Under the pieces are notes generated by a model. It was not told the DNA's origin and made no database searches. It saw only the letters and a list, made by a program, of their open reading frames with translations. Shown piece after piece: positions 8,876 through 17,583 of a stretch of DNA of 64,000 bases. Within the stretch, counting starts at the first letter, position 1; every line of letters begins with the position of its first letter. This DNA is from Paracoccus saliphilus (GTDB lineage: Bacteria > Pseudomonadota > Alphaproteobacteria > Rhodobacterales > Rhodobacteraceae): assembly GCF_028553805.1 (NCBI RefSeq), contig NZ_CP067140.1:1178001-1242000 (forward strand), read 5' to 3'. The position numbers were made by a program, and so were the translations under genes.

Positions 8876-9724
8876 TCACATTTCCAGCAATGCCCGGCGG
8901 AATTCCGGCTCGAACAGAACGACCTCGCGCGCTTCAAGACAGCGCGCATGATCCAGCGCCCGGCTCGTCAACGCCTGGGCCAATTCGACGGCCTCGGGCA
9001 TGGAGCGGCCCCGCCCGAGCGCCGCCACGACCAGACCGGCAAAGAGATCGCCGGTGCCGGGCAGGGCGACCGGGATATGCCGGGTCGCGTGGCGGGTCAT
9101 CTCGTCCGGCCCGAGGATCACGGTTTCCAGGTCTCCCCTGGGCGTGTCTTCCAATTCGCAGCCGGTGGCGATCAGCCGCGCTTTCGGGGCCAATCGCAAC
9201 TCCGCTGCCGCCTGACGCAAATCCTCCAACGTGGCAATGGGGCGATCGGTCAGGTGACCCAGTTCGAAGGAATTTGGCGTGGCGATATCGGCCAGCGGCA
9301 AGAGCCCGTTCCGCATCACCCCGGCGATTTCCTCGGGGACGTAAAGGCCCGGCGCATGATCGCCCATCACCGGATCGCAGATATAGATCAGCGCGGGGTT
9401 GGCCTGTTTGCAGCGCGCCACGAACTCGGCCACCAGCTGCGCGACCTCGACCGAGCCGATATAACCCGACATCAGGTAGGTCGCCCGCTGCGGCAGGCCG
9501 CGTTCCTCGGCCCCCAGAAGCAGGTCGGCGAAAAGATCGGGCGGGACGGGAGCGCCACGCAGGGTCGGATAGTCAGGCGTATTCGAGAAAATCACCGTCG
9601 GGATGGCAGCGACCTCCAGTCCGGCGGCCTGCATCGGGAACAATGCCGCCGAGTTGCCGACATGGCCATGCACCACCTGGCTTTGAACCGAGATCACCAA
9701 TGGCGGTCTTTCTATCTGCGTCAT
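8876..9724 (-). CDS. pdxY: Pyridoxal kinase
   Basis: Salvage kinase that phosphorylates pyridoxal (and related B6 vitamers) to the 5'-phosphate. 282 residues, normal for PdxY. Seen: the N-terminal QSQVVHGHVGNSAALFPMQ, the central CDPVMGDHAPGLYVPEEI, TPNSFELGHLT, and the C-terminal anion-hole/catalytic segment PVALPGTGDLFAGLVVAALG with the catalytic Asp. The start overlaps the MOSC gene stop by 4 bp (9721-9724), indicating coupled translation. It could be the related PdxK, but the motif set fits PdxY better. Confidence 0.9.
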   Translation of the reverse strand: MTQIERPPLVISVQSQVVHGHVGNSAALFPMQAAGLEVAAIPTVIFSNTPDYPTLRGAPVPPDLFADLLLGAEERGLPQRATYLMSGYIGSVEVAQLVAEFVARCKQANPALIYICDPVMGDHAPGLYVPEEIAGVMRNGLLPLADIATPNSFELGHLTDRPIATLEDLRQAAAELRLAPKARLIATGCELEDTPRGDLETVILGPDEMTRHATRHIPVALPGTGDLFAGLVVAALGRGRSMPEAVELAQALTSRALDHARCLEAREVVLFEPEFRRALLEM

Positions 9725-10401
9725 TCCGTACCCTCCAGCCTCTTGCGCCAGTCCTCAATCCGGCCGCTGTCCAGGCGGCGTCTGGCGTAGCGTTTCCAGC
9801 CCTCGGCCAAGACATCGAGCGATGCCATTCGCGACAGATCGTCGAGATTCATCCGGTCGACATACATCACATGCCAAAGGCGGTGAATGGTCCAGTCCGG
9901 GGCAGGGCGCTCGACCAGGGAAAGCTCGTCGCCCGGTGCGACAGATCCGGGTTCCAGCACGCGATAATACCAGCCGGTGCGCCCGCTGCCCTGCACGCGC
10001 CGCGCCATGTCGCTGACTCCGAAACGATGGTTCAGCTTCCAGCAGGGCTGGCGGCCCTGCGAGACTTGTATCAGCGCCCCGCCCAAGCGAAACATGTCGC
10101 CCACCGCCACATTCTCTTCGGTCAATCCTGTCGTGGAGATGTTCTCGCCGAACGCGCCCGGGGCATCCAGCAGGGGATGCGCCCCGATCTCGTCGCGCCA
10201 GGCCGGATAATGTTCGCGCGGATAGTGATGCACGGCCTTTTCGGGGCCGCCATGCACGCGCCGATCTGCCTGCTCGTCACCGGTGAAACCGTTCGGCTCC
10301 AGCATGAGCGGGGCACTTGCAGGAGATTTCGCGATCCCGCTCTGATGATAGCTTCCGGCAAGGAGCGCGGATTTTCCGATCAGCAGGGTGACGGTATTCA
10401 T
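9721..10401 (-). CDS. MOSC domain-containing protein (YiiM-like)
   Basis: 226-residue protein with a MOSC domain, the beta-barrel fold of the molybdenum cofactor sulfurase C-terminus. Visible: RRVHGGPEKAVHHYPREHY near residue 48, FGENISTTGL, and the conserved cysteine in QGRQPCWKLNHRFG. The C-terminal helical part resembles the 3-alpha region of YiiM, a protein linked to reduction of N-hydroxylated compounds. It is translationally coupled to pyridoxal kinase. MOSC domains were first noted beside PLP-dependent sulfur enzymes, so the pairing may be functional. Confidence 0.85.
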   Translation of the reverse strand: MNTVTLLIGKSALLAGSYHQSGIAKSPASAPLMLEPNGFTGDEQADRRVHGGPEKAVHHYPREHYPAWRDEIGAHPLLDAPGAFGENISTTGLTEENVAVGDMFRLGGALIQVSQGRQPCWKLNHRFGVSDMARRVQGSGRTGWYYRVLEPGSVAPGDELSLVERPAPDWTIHRLWHVMYVDRMNLDDLSRMASLDVLAEGWKRYARRRLDSGRIEDWRKRLEGTE

Positions 10402-10433
10402 CTGGATGCCCTTTCCATCAGAGCCAGTGCCAC

Positions 10434-10817
10434 TCAGAACGCCACGCCGGACCAGAGGCAGATATTCGCATAGGGCGTGAACTCGCCGGTCCTGACGATG
10501 GCCCGCGCGTCCCTGCTGGCCAGCTTCAGGTCTTCATGCGGCAGCCGTTCCAGCACCCCGATCTGCCGCTTAGAGAAACGGTCGATCAGCTCCGGATCGG
10601 CCTCAACCGCGGCGGCGGAACGTTCGACGACCAGTTCCGACAGCACCGCGTCCAGCACCTCGAAGAAGCCGGGCACGCCGCCGGTGACGGCTAGGTCGAT
10701 ACAGCGCACCCTTGGCGGGACAGGCAGGCCGGCATCGCCAATGACCAGCAGATCGCCATGCCCCATCGCCGCGATCAGCCCCGACAGTTCCGCATTCAGC
10801 AATGTTCGGCGTTTCAT
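10434..10817 (-). CDS. rbsD: D-ribose pyranase
   Basis: Interconverts beta-pyranose and beta-furanose forms of ribose for ribokinase. 127 residues from ATG 10817, chosen because GAGGAGG lies 6 bp upstream and the N-terminus MKRRTLLN matches the family; an upstream TTG in frame is less likely. Seen: GHGDLLVIGDAGLPVP with the conserved His/Asp, and the C-terminus GEFTPYANICLWSGVAF. No ribose transporter or ribokinase is adjacent, though a PfkB kinase lies 6.6 kb away. The stop of the M19 dipeptidase is 11 bp ahead, so the two are likely co-transcribed. Confidence 0.88.
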   Translation of the reverse strand: MKRRTLLNAELSGLIAAMGHGDLLVIGDAGLPVPPRVRCIDLAVTGGVPGFFEVLDAVLSELVVERSAAAVEADPELIDRFSKRQIGVLERLPHEDLKLASRDARAIVRTGEFTPYANICLWSGVAF

Positions 10818-10828
10818 CCTGCGCCTCC

Positions 10829-12013
10829 TCAAGTTCCGCTTGGCAGAACATCCGCCAGGTAACGCATCATGTTGCCACCCATAACCTTGGCGATCCGGGC
10901 CTCGCTCAATCCCGCATCCATCAGTGCTTGCGTCAAGGCGGAGAGATGCGCCGCATCGAAGGGCGCATCGACCGAGCCATCGTAATCCGAGCCCAGTGAG
11001 ACATGATCCTCGCCCACAAGCGCAATCGCGGCCTCAATGGCAGAGGCAATATCGTCAGGGGTCCGACCGCAGACCACATCGGCCCAATAGCCGATGCCGA
11101 TCACCCCGCCCTTGTCGGCAATCCGTCTCACCAGCGCGTCATCCAGGTTGCGATGGCTGTCGCAATGCCCCTGAATGCCGGTATGCGACAGGATCGGTCG
11201 CGCGCCCTCGATAGCCAGCACATCCTCGACCATCTGCGGCGAGGCATGGGCAAGGTCGATCACCATGCCCTTCGCGATCATCGCCTCGACCACTTGATAC
11301 CCGAATTCGGTCAGCCCGGCACCGCCGCCGCCTTCGCCATGCAGGCTGCCGCCAAGCTCATTGTCGAAGAAATGCGTCAGCCCCATCAGCCGGAAACCCG
11401 CGTCATACAAGGCATCCAGATTGGCCAGCTCGCCTTCCAGCGGATGCCCGCCCTCCGATCCCAGCATCACCCCCAGGACCTGTTCACCTCCGGCCCGGTC
11501 CTTCAGCAGATCTGCCAGATCCTCGCGCGTGCGAATGATGCGCAGCCGGTCGGGCGTCTCTTCTGCCATTCGCTGCAAATCTTCGGCCTGCACCAGTGCA
11601 CGTTCGCGCAACGAGAACCACGACCGGATGGGCCGCAACTGCCCCATGAACAGCGGCGTGATATTGTCCGGAGCCCCGGCACTGTTCTGGTCGTAATTCT
11701 GCCCGCGCGGACTTTTCGTCACGGTCGTATAGACTTGCAAAGCGACATTGCCTTCCAGCAGCCGGGGAATATCGGTATGACCCCGTGTCCCGCGCTTCAA
11801 CAGATCACGGTCCCAAAGCAGCGAGTCGGCGTGCCAGTCGCCGATCGCCAGTTCCCGATGCAAGGCTTCGGCCTCCTCCGAGACCGGCCAGCCCTCTTCG
11901 GGCATGGTCACCGGGTTCATGCTGCGCTCGACATAGCCCGGCGCGAAAATGAAGAAAGCGACTGTCGCCAAAATGGCCAGCGCGACAATTCCCAGTAAAA
12001 TCCGCTTCAGCAT
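10829..12013 (-). CDS. Membrane dipeptidase (peptidase M19)
   Basis: Zinc dipeptidase of the renal dipeptidase family, 394 residues. A hydrophobic segment at residues 4-25 would anchor or export it, putting the catalytic domain in the periplasm. Zinc ligands are visible: HAD in GDWHADSLLW, a glutamate in LGSEGGHPL, histidines in GLTHFFDNEL and DLAHAS, and the late SLGSDYDGSVDAPFD. The family hydrolyses dipeptides, including some with D-residues. It precedes rbsD by 11 bp. Confidence 0.88.
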   Translation of the reverse strand: MLKRILLGIVALAILATVAFFIFAPGYVERSMNPVTMPEEGWPVSEEAEALHRELAIGDWHADSLLWDRDLLKRGTRGHTDIPRLLEGNVALQVYTTVTKSPRGQNYDQNSAGAPDNITPLFMGQLRPIRSWFSLRERALVQAEDLQRMAEETPDRLRIIRTREDLADLLKDRAGGEQVLGVMLGSEGGHPLEGELANLDALYDAGFRLMGLTHFFDNELGGSLHGEGGGGAGLTEFGYQVVEAMIAKGMVIDLAHASPQMVEDVLAIEGARPILSHTGIQGHCDSHRNLDDALVRRIADKGGVIGIGYWADVVCGRTPDDIASAIEAAIALVGEDHVSLGSDYDGSVDAPFDAAHLSALTQALMDAGLSEARIAKVMGGNMMRYLADVLPSGT

Positions 12014-12043
12014 TCTCCGCTCCCCTCAGCCCGGCTCAAGATG

Positions 12044-12114
12044 GCCCTTCTTCTTCATACAAGTATCCGCGGGGGAGGACGCGCCGCAAGGCGTGGCCGG
12101 GGGCGGCAGCCCCC
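12044..12114 (-). repeat. Dispersed 3'-end element, copy 2
   Basis: Read on the minus strand, a hairpin GGGGGC / GCCCCC (12099-12114) starts directly after the stop of the downstream-facing GNAT gene, followed by more GC-rich sequence and the tail GCGGATACTTGTATGAAGAA at 12044-12070. The same order occurs after other genes in the window. The hairpin may act as the GNAT/pepF terminator. Confidence 0.65.
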
Positions 12115-12588
12115 TTACCCCAATGGCATGAACATGATCAGTTGCGGCCCGGCGCTGCCATGTGGCCAGATATCCCCGGTCTCGACGAAGCCTGCCTTGC
12201 GATAGGCGGCGATCGCAGGTGGATTGGCCATGTTGACGGTCAGCCAGACCCGCGCCTTGCCCGGATAGGCAGGCGGCAGATAACCCTTCAGCGCCGTCAT
12301 GGCAGCCGTTCCGAGGCCGCGTCCCTGCCGCTTTTGATCCAGGATCACGCCACGTAGGCCCAGATGATCGGCTTGCGCAAAATCATGGCGCAGATGATAT
12401 GCGCGGTCGATCTTGAACAGACCGACCACCCCACCAGCTTCCCGAATCTCGTGCAGATCGACCGTTGCCTCGGGCTCGACCAAAGCCGCATCGACCGTGC
12501 CCGCGAACCGCTCCTGACCCGGCCGGACCGCGATATGCGCGAACCGGCCGGCATCCCGCCGGTCCAGCGGATGCAGCGAGATCGTCAC
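12115..12588 (-). CDS. GNAT family N-acetyltransferase
   Basis: 157-residue acetyl-CoA-dependent acetyltransferase. The acetyl-CoA loop is LDQKRQGRGLGTAAMTAL (Q/RxxGxG/A), followed by VNMANPPAIAAYRKAGFVETG, the usual end of the fold. Substrate unknown. Its start overlaps the oligoendopeptidase stop by 4 bp (12585-12588), so it is the second gene of a two-gene unit on the minus strand. Confidence 0.85.
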   Translation of the reverse strand: MTISLHPLDRRDAGRFAHIAVRPGQERFAGTVDAALVEPEATVDLHEIREAGGVVGLFKIDRAYHLRHDFAQADHLGLRGVILDQKRQGRGLGTAAMTALKGYLPPAYPGKARVWLTVNMANPPAIAAYRKAGFVETGDIWPHGSAGPQLIMFMPLG

Positions 12589-14399
12589 TCCAGCGCTTCC
12601 AACTCGTCGATGAATCCTTCGATCATCGACAACCCCCTGTCCCAGAATGCCGGGTCCGAGGCATCGAGGCCGAACGGAGCCAGCAATTCCTTGTGATGCT
12701 TCGAGCCACCGGCGGCCAGCATCTCGAAATATTTCTCCTGGAAATCCGGCAGGCCGTCCTCATAGGTGGCGTAGAGCGCGTTCACCAGCCCGTCGCCGAA
12801 AGCGTAGGCATAGACATAGAAGGGTGAATGGACGAAATGCGGCACATAGGTCCAGAAGGTTTCATAGCCCGGCATGAATTCAAATACCGGCCCCAGGGAT
12901 TCGTGCTGCACCGACATCCAAAGCGCGTTGATGTCATCGGGCGTCAGTTCGCCCTCGGCACGGGCGGCATGCAGCTTGCATTCGAAATCGTAGAAGGCGA
13001 TCTGGCGGACGACGGTGTTGATCATGTCCTCGACCTTGCCTGCCAGCAGGGTCTTTCGCTGCGCCGGATCGGTGGTCTTGGCCAGCAAGGCCCGGAAGGT
13101 CAGCATCTCGCCAAAGACCGAGGCCGTCTCGGCCAGTGTCAGCGGCGTTGAGGCCAGCAATTCGCCCTGATCCGCCGCCAGCCTTTGATGGACGCCGTGG
13201 CCCAGCTCATGCGCAAGGGTCATCACGTCGCGCGGCTTGCCCAGGTAGTTCAGCAGCACATAGGGATGCACACTCGTCACCGTCGGATGTGCGAAGGCGC
13301 CCGGAGCCTTGCCGGGCTTGACCCCCGCATCTATCCAGCCCTTGTCGAAGAACGGCTCGGCCAGTTCGGCCAGCCGGGGAGAGAAGCCGGCATAGGCGTC
13401 CAGTACAGTGCTGCGTGCTTCGTCCCAACCGATGGTCCGGGGCGCCTCGGTCGGCAGGGGCGCATTGCGGTCCCAGACCTGCAGCTTGTCCAGCCCCAGC
13501 CATTTTGCCTTGAGCGCGTAATAACGATGCGACAGGCGCGGATAGGCCTTGGTCACGGCATCGCGCAGCGCCTCGACGACTTCGGGTTCGACATGGTTCG
13601 ACAGGTGCCGGCCATATTGCGGTGTGGGCATCTTGCGCCACTTGTCCTCGATGGCCTTTTCCTTGGCCAGCGTGTTGTGGACGCGCGCGAACAGCTTGAC
13701 ATTGTCGCCAAAGACCTTGGCCAGCGCATGGGCGGCAGTTTCGCGCTTGGCGCGGTCATGTTCGGTCAGCAGGTTCAGGGTGGCTTCCATCCCCAACCGC
13801 TCGCCATCCACGTCGAATTCCAGCGCCGCCGTGGTTTCGTCGAACAGCCGGTTCCATGCCGCCGCACCCACGACGGAGTTGTCATGCAGGAACTGCTCCA
13901 ATTCGTCGGAAAGCTGGTGTGGGCGCATGGCCCGCATCCGGTCGAAAACCGGTTTGTATCGGGCCGGGCCGTCAGCGGCGGCAAAGACCGCTTCATAGGT
14001 CTCGTCGGGAATACGGTTGAACTCCAGGCTGAAAAAGACCAGCGGCGTGGTGATATCGGTGAGCCGCCCCTGCAGGTCGCCCAGTTGCTTGGCCCGATCC
14101 GCATCCGTGGTGTTCTGGTAATAGCGCAGCCCGGCATAGGACATGATCCGTCCGGCGGTGATGTCGATCTGCTCATAGGCCTGGATGCAAGTCAGCATTT
14201 CGGGCGCGGACAGATCGGCCAGCTTGCCCTGGTAGCGCGCGGCGAATTCCTGCACATCCTTTGTCAGGCGCTTGATATCGGTGGTCAGTTCCGGCGAATC
14301 CGGGGCAGGGTAGAGATCGCTCAGGTCCCATTCGGGAAGCTGCCCGAATTCATTGCCTTTCACCGCGTCCTTGGAATCGAATGTCACATGTCCTGCCAT
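12585..14399 (-). CDS. pepF: Oligoendopeptidase F (peptidase M3)
   Basis: Cytoplasmic zinc metallopeptidase that degrades oligopeptides; 604 residues, typical for the PepF group. The zinc site is TLAHELGHGVHQ (HExxH type: HELGH), with the third-ligand glutamate in ETASVFGEML about 25 residues on. Other family segments: FAHPTVTSVHPYVLLNYLG and PFYVYAYAFGDGLVNALY. The next gene, a GNAT, overlaps by 4 bp. Confidence 0.92.
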   Translation of the reverse strand: MAGHVTFDSKDAVKGNEFGQLPEWDLSDLYPAPDSPELTTDIKRLTKDVQEFAARYQGKLADLSAPEMLTCIQAYEQIDITAGRIMSYAGLRYYQNTTDADRAKQLGDLQGRLTDITTPLVFFSLEFNRIPDETYEAVFAAADGPARYKPVFDRMRAMRPHQLSDELEQFLHDNSVVGAAAWNRLFDETTAALEFDVDGERLGMEATLNLLTEHDRAKRETAAHALAKVFGDNVKLFARVHNTLAKEKAIEDKWRKMPTPQYGRHLSNHVEPEVVEALRDAVTKAYPRLSHRYYALKAKWLGLDKLQVWDRNAPLPTEAPRTIGWDEARSTVLDAYAGFSPRLAELAEPFFDKGWIDAGVKPGKAPGAFAHPTVTSVHPYVLLNYLGKPRDVMTLAHELGHGVHQRLAADQGELLASTPLTLAETASVFGEMLTFRALLAKTTDPAQRKTLLAGKVEDMINTVVRQIAFYDFECKLHAARAEGELTPDDINALWMSVQHESLGPVFEFMPGYETFWTYVPHFVHSPFYVYAYAFGDGLVNALYATYEDGLPDFQEKYFEMLAAGGSKHHKELLAPFGLDASDPAFWDRGLSMIEGFIDELEALE

Positions 14400-14535
14400 C
14401 TTGGGTCCTTTCTAGATTGCCCTAGATGTGGACCGTAAGAAAGCCGCCCGCAAGGCTAGGAGCACGCTTTGATCCGATTGCCGATCCTGCAGGGCCGGGG
14501 CATTGTCCTCGCGCAAACAAGGGTCCGATCCGTCA

Positions 14536-14565
14536 AAACGAAAACGCCGCCCCGGAGGGCGGCGT
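14536..14565 (-). terminator. Terminator of the ffh-rpmE gene cluster
   Basis: ACGCCGCCC (14544-14552) pairs with GGGCGGCGT (14557-14565) around a CGGA tetraloop, a 9-bp perfect stem. On the minus strand it is followed by TTTCGTTTTG. It lies about 25 bp after the rpmE stop and should end the ribosomal protein transcript. Confidence 0.85.
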
Positions 14566-14590
14566 CTGGTCGTGCAACAATGCGGCGGGA

Positions 14591-14812
14591 TCAGAAGCCC
14601 AGACCTGCATATTTCGATTTGAACTTGGTCACGCGGCCACCGGCATCCATGAGGCGCGAATTGCCGCCGGTCCATGCGGGATGCGAGGTCGGATCGATGT
14701 CGAGCGTCATGGTCTCACCTTCGGAACCCCAGCTGGAGCGGGTCTGGTAGGTGGTGCCGTCGGTCATCTTGACCTCGATCATGTGATAGTCGGGATGGAT
14801 GTCTTTTTTCAT
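14591..14812 (-). CDS. rpmE: 50S ribosomal protein L31
   Basis: 73-residue large-subunit protein. Start [19 protein letters not shown] is the family N-terminus; the middle contains TSHPAWTGG and the end [13 protein letters not shown]. The four zinc-binding cysteines of the C+ form of L31 are absent, so this is the zinc-independent (C-minus) type. It is the last gene of the cluster, 13 bp after rplS and followed by a strong terminator. Confidence 0.95.
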   Translation of the reverse strand: MKKDIHPDYHMIEVKMTDGTTYQTRSSWGSEGETMTLDIDPTSHPAWTGGNSRLMDAGGRVTKFKSKYAGLGF

Positions 14813-14825
14813 CGGGTGACCTCGT

Positions 14826-15215
14826 TCAAGCGTTCGCGCCAGCGCCCGATTTGGGCCTGTAGTTGGTTTTCTCGGCGATACGGGCGGATTTGCCGCGACG
14901 ATCGCGCAGGTAATACAGCTTGGCGCGGCGGACTTTACCGCGGCGTACGACCGTGATCGCGTCGATATTGGTCGCATAGAGCGGGAAGACACGCTCCACA
15001 CCCTCACCGAAGCTGATCTTGCGGACGGTGAAGCTGGCGCCGATGCCGTTGCCGCCCTTGCGCGAGATGCAGACGCCTTCATAGTTCTGCACACGGGTCC
15101 GGGTGCCCTCGGTCACCTTGTAGCCGACGCGGATGGTGTCGCCGGCCTTGAAGTCCGGGATGGTCTTGCCGAGCTCTGCAATTTGCTCGGCTTCGAGTTC
15201 TGCGATCAGGTTCAT
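14826..15215 (-). CDS. rplS: 50S ribosomal protein L19
   Basis: 129-residue protein at the subunit interface. Start at 15215 ([17 protein letters not shown]). Family core: [40 protein letters not shown] and [20 protein letters not shown], then [15 protein letters not shown]. The C-terminal extension PKSGAGANA is short. It follows trmD after 4 bp, the classic rpsP-rimM-trmD-rplS order. Confidence 0.96.
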   Translation of the reverse strand: MNLIAELEAEQIAELGKTIPDFKAGDTIRVGYKVTEGTRTRVQNYEGVCISRKGGNGIGASFTVRKISFGEGVERVFPLYATNIDAITVVRRGKVRRAKLYYLRDRRGKSARIAEKTNYRPKSGAGANA

Positions 15216-15219
15216 CGCT

Positions 15220-16089
15220 TTATTCCTTTTCTGGCTCGCGGTGGCCCCGCGATTGGTCTGATGCGCCCGAGAGCTGTCGGTCCTTTGTCGGGTCCATGTC
15301 CGCCGCACTCGATGCGTCGGCCCATGCCCGCCACAGGTCGGGGCGGCGTTCCTTGGTCAGCCTTTCGGCCTCTGCTTGCCGCCAATCTGAAATGGCTGCG
15401 TGATTGCCGGACAGCAGAACCTCCGGTATCTCGCGGCCTTCCCATTGGGCGGGCTTCGTGTACTGCGGATGTTCCAGTAGACCCCGGTTGCCGATGGAAA
15501 AGGACTCCTCGGCCAGCGAATCCTGATTCCCCAGCACGCGCGGTATAAGCCGAACCGTTGCGTCGATCAAGACCTGAGCGGCGATCTCTCCTCCGGTCAG
15601 GACATAATCGCCGATACTGACTTCCTCGACATCATGGGCGTCGAGAACGCGCTGGTCAACGCCCTCGAAACGCCCGCATATCAGCGTGACGCCGGGACCC
15701 TCCGCCAAGGCGCGGGCGCGGGCCTGCGTCAGGGGGCGGCCACGGGGGGACATGTAGATGACCGGGGCGGCGGAACTGCCCTGTTTCGCCTCGCGCAGTG
15801 CCGCATCCATGACATCGGCGCGGATCACCATGCCCGCACCGCCGCCCGCCGGGGTGTCATCGACATTGCGATGACGGCCGACCCCGAATTCGCGCAGCGG
15901 AATGGTCTGCAGGTTCCACAGCCCTTGTGCCAGAGCCTTGCCGGTCAGCGACAGGCCCAGAATACCGGGGAAGGCCTCGGGGAAGAGCGTGACGATCCTG
16001 GCGGTCCAGACATCCTTGACCTGCGGCTCGGTCATCAATTCGCGCGGGCGGAGGCTGGGTTTCGCTGTCAGGCGGCCATGAGATTTCAT
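15220..16089 (-). CDS. trmD: tRNA (guanine-N1)-methyltransferase
   Basis: Makes m1G37 next to the anticodon, preventing frameshifts; uses S-adenosylmethionine in a trefoil-knot fold. 289 residues, longer than the usual 230-260 because of an N-terminal extension (about 25 residues before [14 protein letters not shown]; an internal Met at residue 19 is an alternative start) and a polar tail after RPDLWRAWA. Motifs: [46 protein letters not shown]. Its start overlaps the stop of the sulfotransferase-like gene by 4 bp. Confidence 0.95.
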   Translation of the reverse strand: MKSHGRLTAKPSLRPRELMTEPQVKDVWTARIVTLFPEAFPGILGLSLTGKALAQGLWNLQTIPLREFGVGRHRNVDDTPAGGGAGMVIRADVMDAALREAKQGSSAAPVIYMSPRGRPLTQARARALAEGPGVTLICGRFEGVDQRVLDAHDVEEVSIGDYVLTGGEIAAQVLIDATVRLIPRVLGNQDSLAEESFSIGNRGLLEHPQYTKPAQWEGREIPEVLLSGNHAAISDWRQAEAERLTKERRPDLWRAWADASSAADMDPTKDRQLSGASDQSRGHREPEKE

Positions 16090-16895
16090 CGCTGGTATTC
16101 CTTTGCAGGCGCACCTTCAGACGCGTCAAGCAGTAGCGCCTGCTTGGCTGTCGCCAAGGCGTCCTCGTCCAGATCGCTGCGGTTCAGCGCTATCAGGCGG
16201 TCGATCAGCCCGGGCGCGGGGCTGCGATGCCGATGCGTGGCAGGGCGCAGCATCCGGTTGTCCGGCAGGTTCAGGAAATCGACGAAAACCTGTGCAAGGC
16301 CGAAGGGCTGATCGATCAGTGTCTCCATCTCGTTCACGTGCAGATCGAGATCAGGCAGTTCGGCGCGGATCGCGGCCAATGTTCGGGCGAACCCGTTCCG
16401 GGTCAGGCGGGCGGTGAAACTGTCTCGATCTTCGGTCAGCCGGACCGCCCTGATCTTGCGGGCAAGATGGGCGTGGATGCTGGTGGCCCAGTCTTGCGGG
16501 GTGCGTGTCGTCAGGCAGACAGTCAGTTGCAGCGGTTCCGGCAGGACCTGCATCGCCTCCCGGTAGGTGCCGATCAGCGTGGCGGCGGCGGGGTAAGGAT
16601 CGGAGTCTTCCGCGCGGGGCATCGGCCCCAGCAGGTTTTCGTCGCTGATGACAAGATCTCGACCGGAAAGCTGCAGACCCGCCAATTGCTGCTGCAAATC
16701 CTCGCGGATCACCTGCAGCACGTCGGGATCGCCCAATTGATAGAAGCGCCAGACCCAACGCGAGATTTCGCGCGTTCGGTCAGGTAACAACACTTCCGTA
16801 GCCGGTTCGATAGCGGCGCGATTGTCTTCAAGGAATTTCTGCACGCTGGTGGTGCCGGTCTTGTGCAATCCCAGATGCAGCAGGACTCGGGTCAT
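16086..16895 (-). CDS. Sulfotransferase-like P-loop protein
   Basis: 269-residue protein starting [20 protein letters not shown], which matches the 5'-phosphosulfate-binding loop (HKTGTTS) of PAPS-dependent sulfotransferases. A second, weaker 3'-phosphate element may lie near [12 protein letters not shown]. The remainder is poorly conserved to my eye. Target unknown; the family in bacteria modifies glycans, lipids or small molecules. It is placed between rimM and trmD with 4-bp overlaps on both sides (16892-16895 and 16086-16089), so it is locked into the ribosomal operon. That position is odd for such an enzyme. Confidence 0.7.
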   Translation of the reverse strand: MTRVLLHLGLHKTGTTSVQKFLEDNRAAIEPATEVLLPDRTREISRWVWRFYQLGDPDVLQVIREDLQQQLAGLQLSGRDLVISDENLLGPMPRAEDSDPYPAAATLIGTYREAMQVLPEPLQLTVCLTTRTPQDWATSIHAHLARKIRAVRLTEDRDSFTARLTRNGFARTLAAIRAELPDLDLHVNEMETLIDQPFGLAQVFVDFLNLPDNRMLRPATHRHRSPAPGLIDRLIALNRSDLDEDALATAKQALLLDASEGAPAKEYQR

Positions 16896-17386
16896 TCGTC
16901 CGAGTCGGGCGGATCAGCGATGATCCGGCCCGCCTTGAGATCGACGGTGGGGACGACGGCGCGGGTGAAGGGCAGCAAAAGCTGCTCACGGCCGGTAATC
17001 TCGAGGATGTCGCCCGCGCCGTGATCATAGATCGCGTGTACGCGCCCCAAGGATCGGCCGCCGGTGTCGAACACATCCAGCCCGATCAGGTCTGCGTGGT
17101 AGAATTCATCGTCCGGCAGCGAGGGCAGGGCTTCGCGCGGAGCCCAGAGGGTTGTGCCGCGCAGCGCCTCGGCCTGTTCGCGGGTCGAGACGTCCGAAAG
17201 GCGCGCGCCGATGCCGCCGGTGACAGGACGGGTCAGCTTGACGGTAAAGGACCGTTTCCCGTCCTCGGTCGTGAGCGGGCCGTAACCGGCGATGTCGCGG
17301 GGCTCGGAACAAAAGCTTTTCAGCCGCACCTCGCCCTTGACGCCAAAGGCTCCGGCGATGGCTCCGACACAGATCTTATCGGACAT
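16892..17386 (-). CDS. rimM: Ribosome maturation factor RimM
   Basis: 30S assembly factor that binds S19 and helps mature the head. 164 residues, usual length. N-terminal barrel: [20 protein letters not shown]-terminal PRC barrel: [18 protein letters not shown], then [19 protein letters not shown]. It follows the 46-residue membrane peptide after 3 bp and overlaps the sulfotransferase-like gene by 4 bp. Confidence 0.95.
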   Translation of the reverse strand: MSDKICVGAIAGAFGVKGEVRLKSFCSEPRDIAGYGPLTTEDGKRSFTVKLTRPVTGGIGARLSDVSTREQAEALRGTTLWAPREALPSLPDDEFYHADLIGLDVFDTGGRSLGRVHAIYDHGAGDILEITGREQLLLPFTRAVVPTVDLKAGRIIADPPDSDE

Positions 17387-17389
17387 GGC

Positions 17390-17530
17390 CTATTTCTCCC
17401 CGCAAAACCCGGCGCGCAGCCAGATGCCGCCGGAAGTCTCGCACAAATCCCTTTGATGCGAACGCTCGAACATCATACCGGCCACGAAAACGGCAAGGCC
17501 AAAGAAAACAAGGCGAAACAATCGGAACAT
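17390..17530 (-). CDS. 46-residue single-span membrane peptide
   Basis: Frame of 46 codons from ATG 17530 to TAG 17390. The product starts MFRLFRLVFFGLAVFVAGM, a single hydrophobic segment (about residues 3-20) after a positive start, and then a short tail with two cysteines (RDLCETSGGIW and AGFCGEK). It fits exactly between rpsP and rimM, ending 3 bp before rimM, so it is likely translated from the same message. I recall similar small cysteine-containing membrane peptides near this operon in related bacteria but cannot name a family. No strong ribosome site precedes the ATG; a hairpin at 17547-17575 does. Confidence 0.65.
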   Translation of the reverse strand: MFRLFRLVFFGLAVFVAGMMFERSHQRDLCETSGGIWLRAGFCGEK

Positions 17531-17546
17531 GCGATGGCCGCAGCAG

Positions 17547-17575
17547 GCGGGCCCGGATGATTCCTCCGGGCCCGC
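17547..17575 (-). promoter_or_regulatory. Intercistronic hairpin after rpsP
   Basis: GCGGGCCCGGA (17547-17557) pairs perfectly with TCCGGGCCCGC (17565-17575), an 11-bp stem around TGATTCC. It lies between the rpsP stop and the small membrane peptide. There is no T-tract, so it is more likely an attenuator, an RNase processing site or a 3'-end stabiliser that sets rpsP output above rimM/trmD. Confidence 0.6.
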
Positions 17576-17583
17576 ACTGGCGA

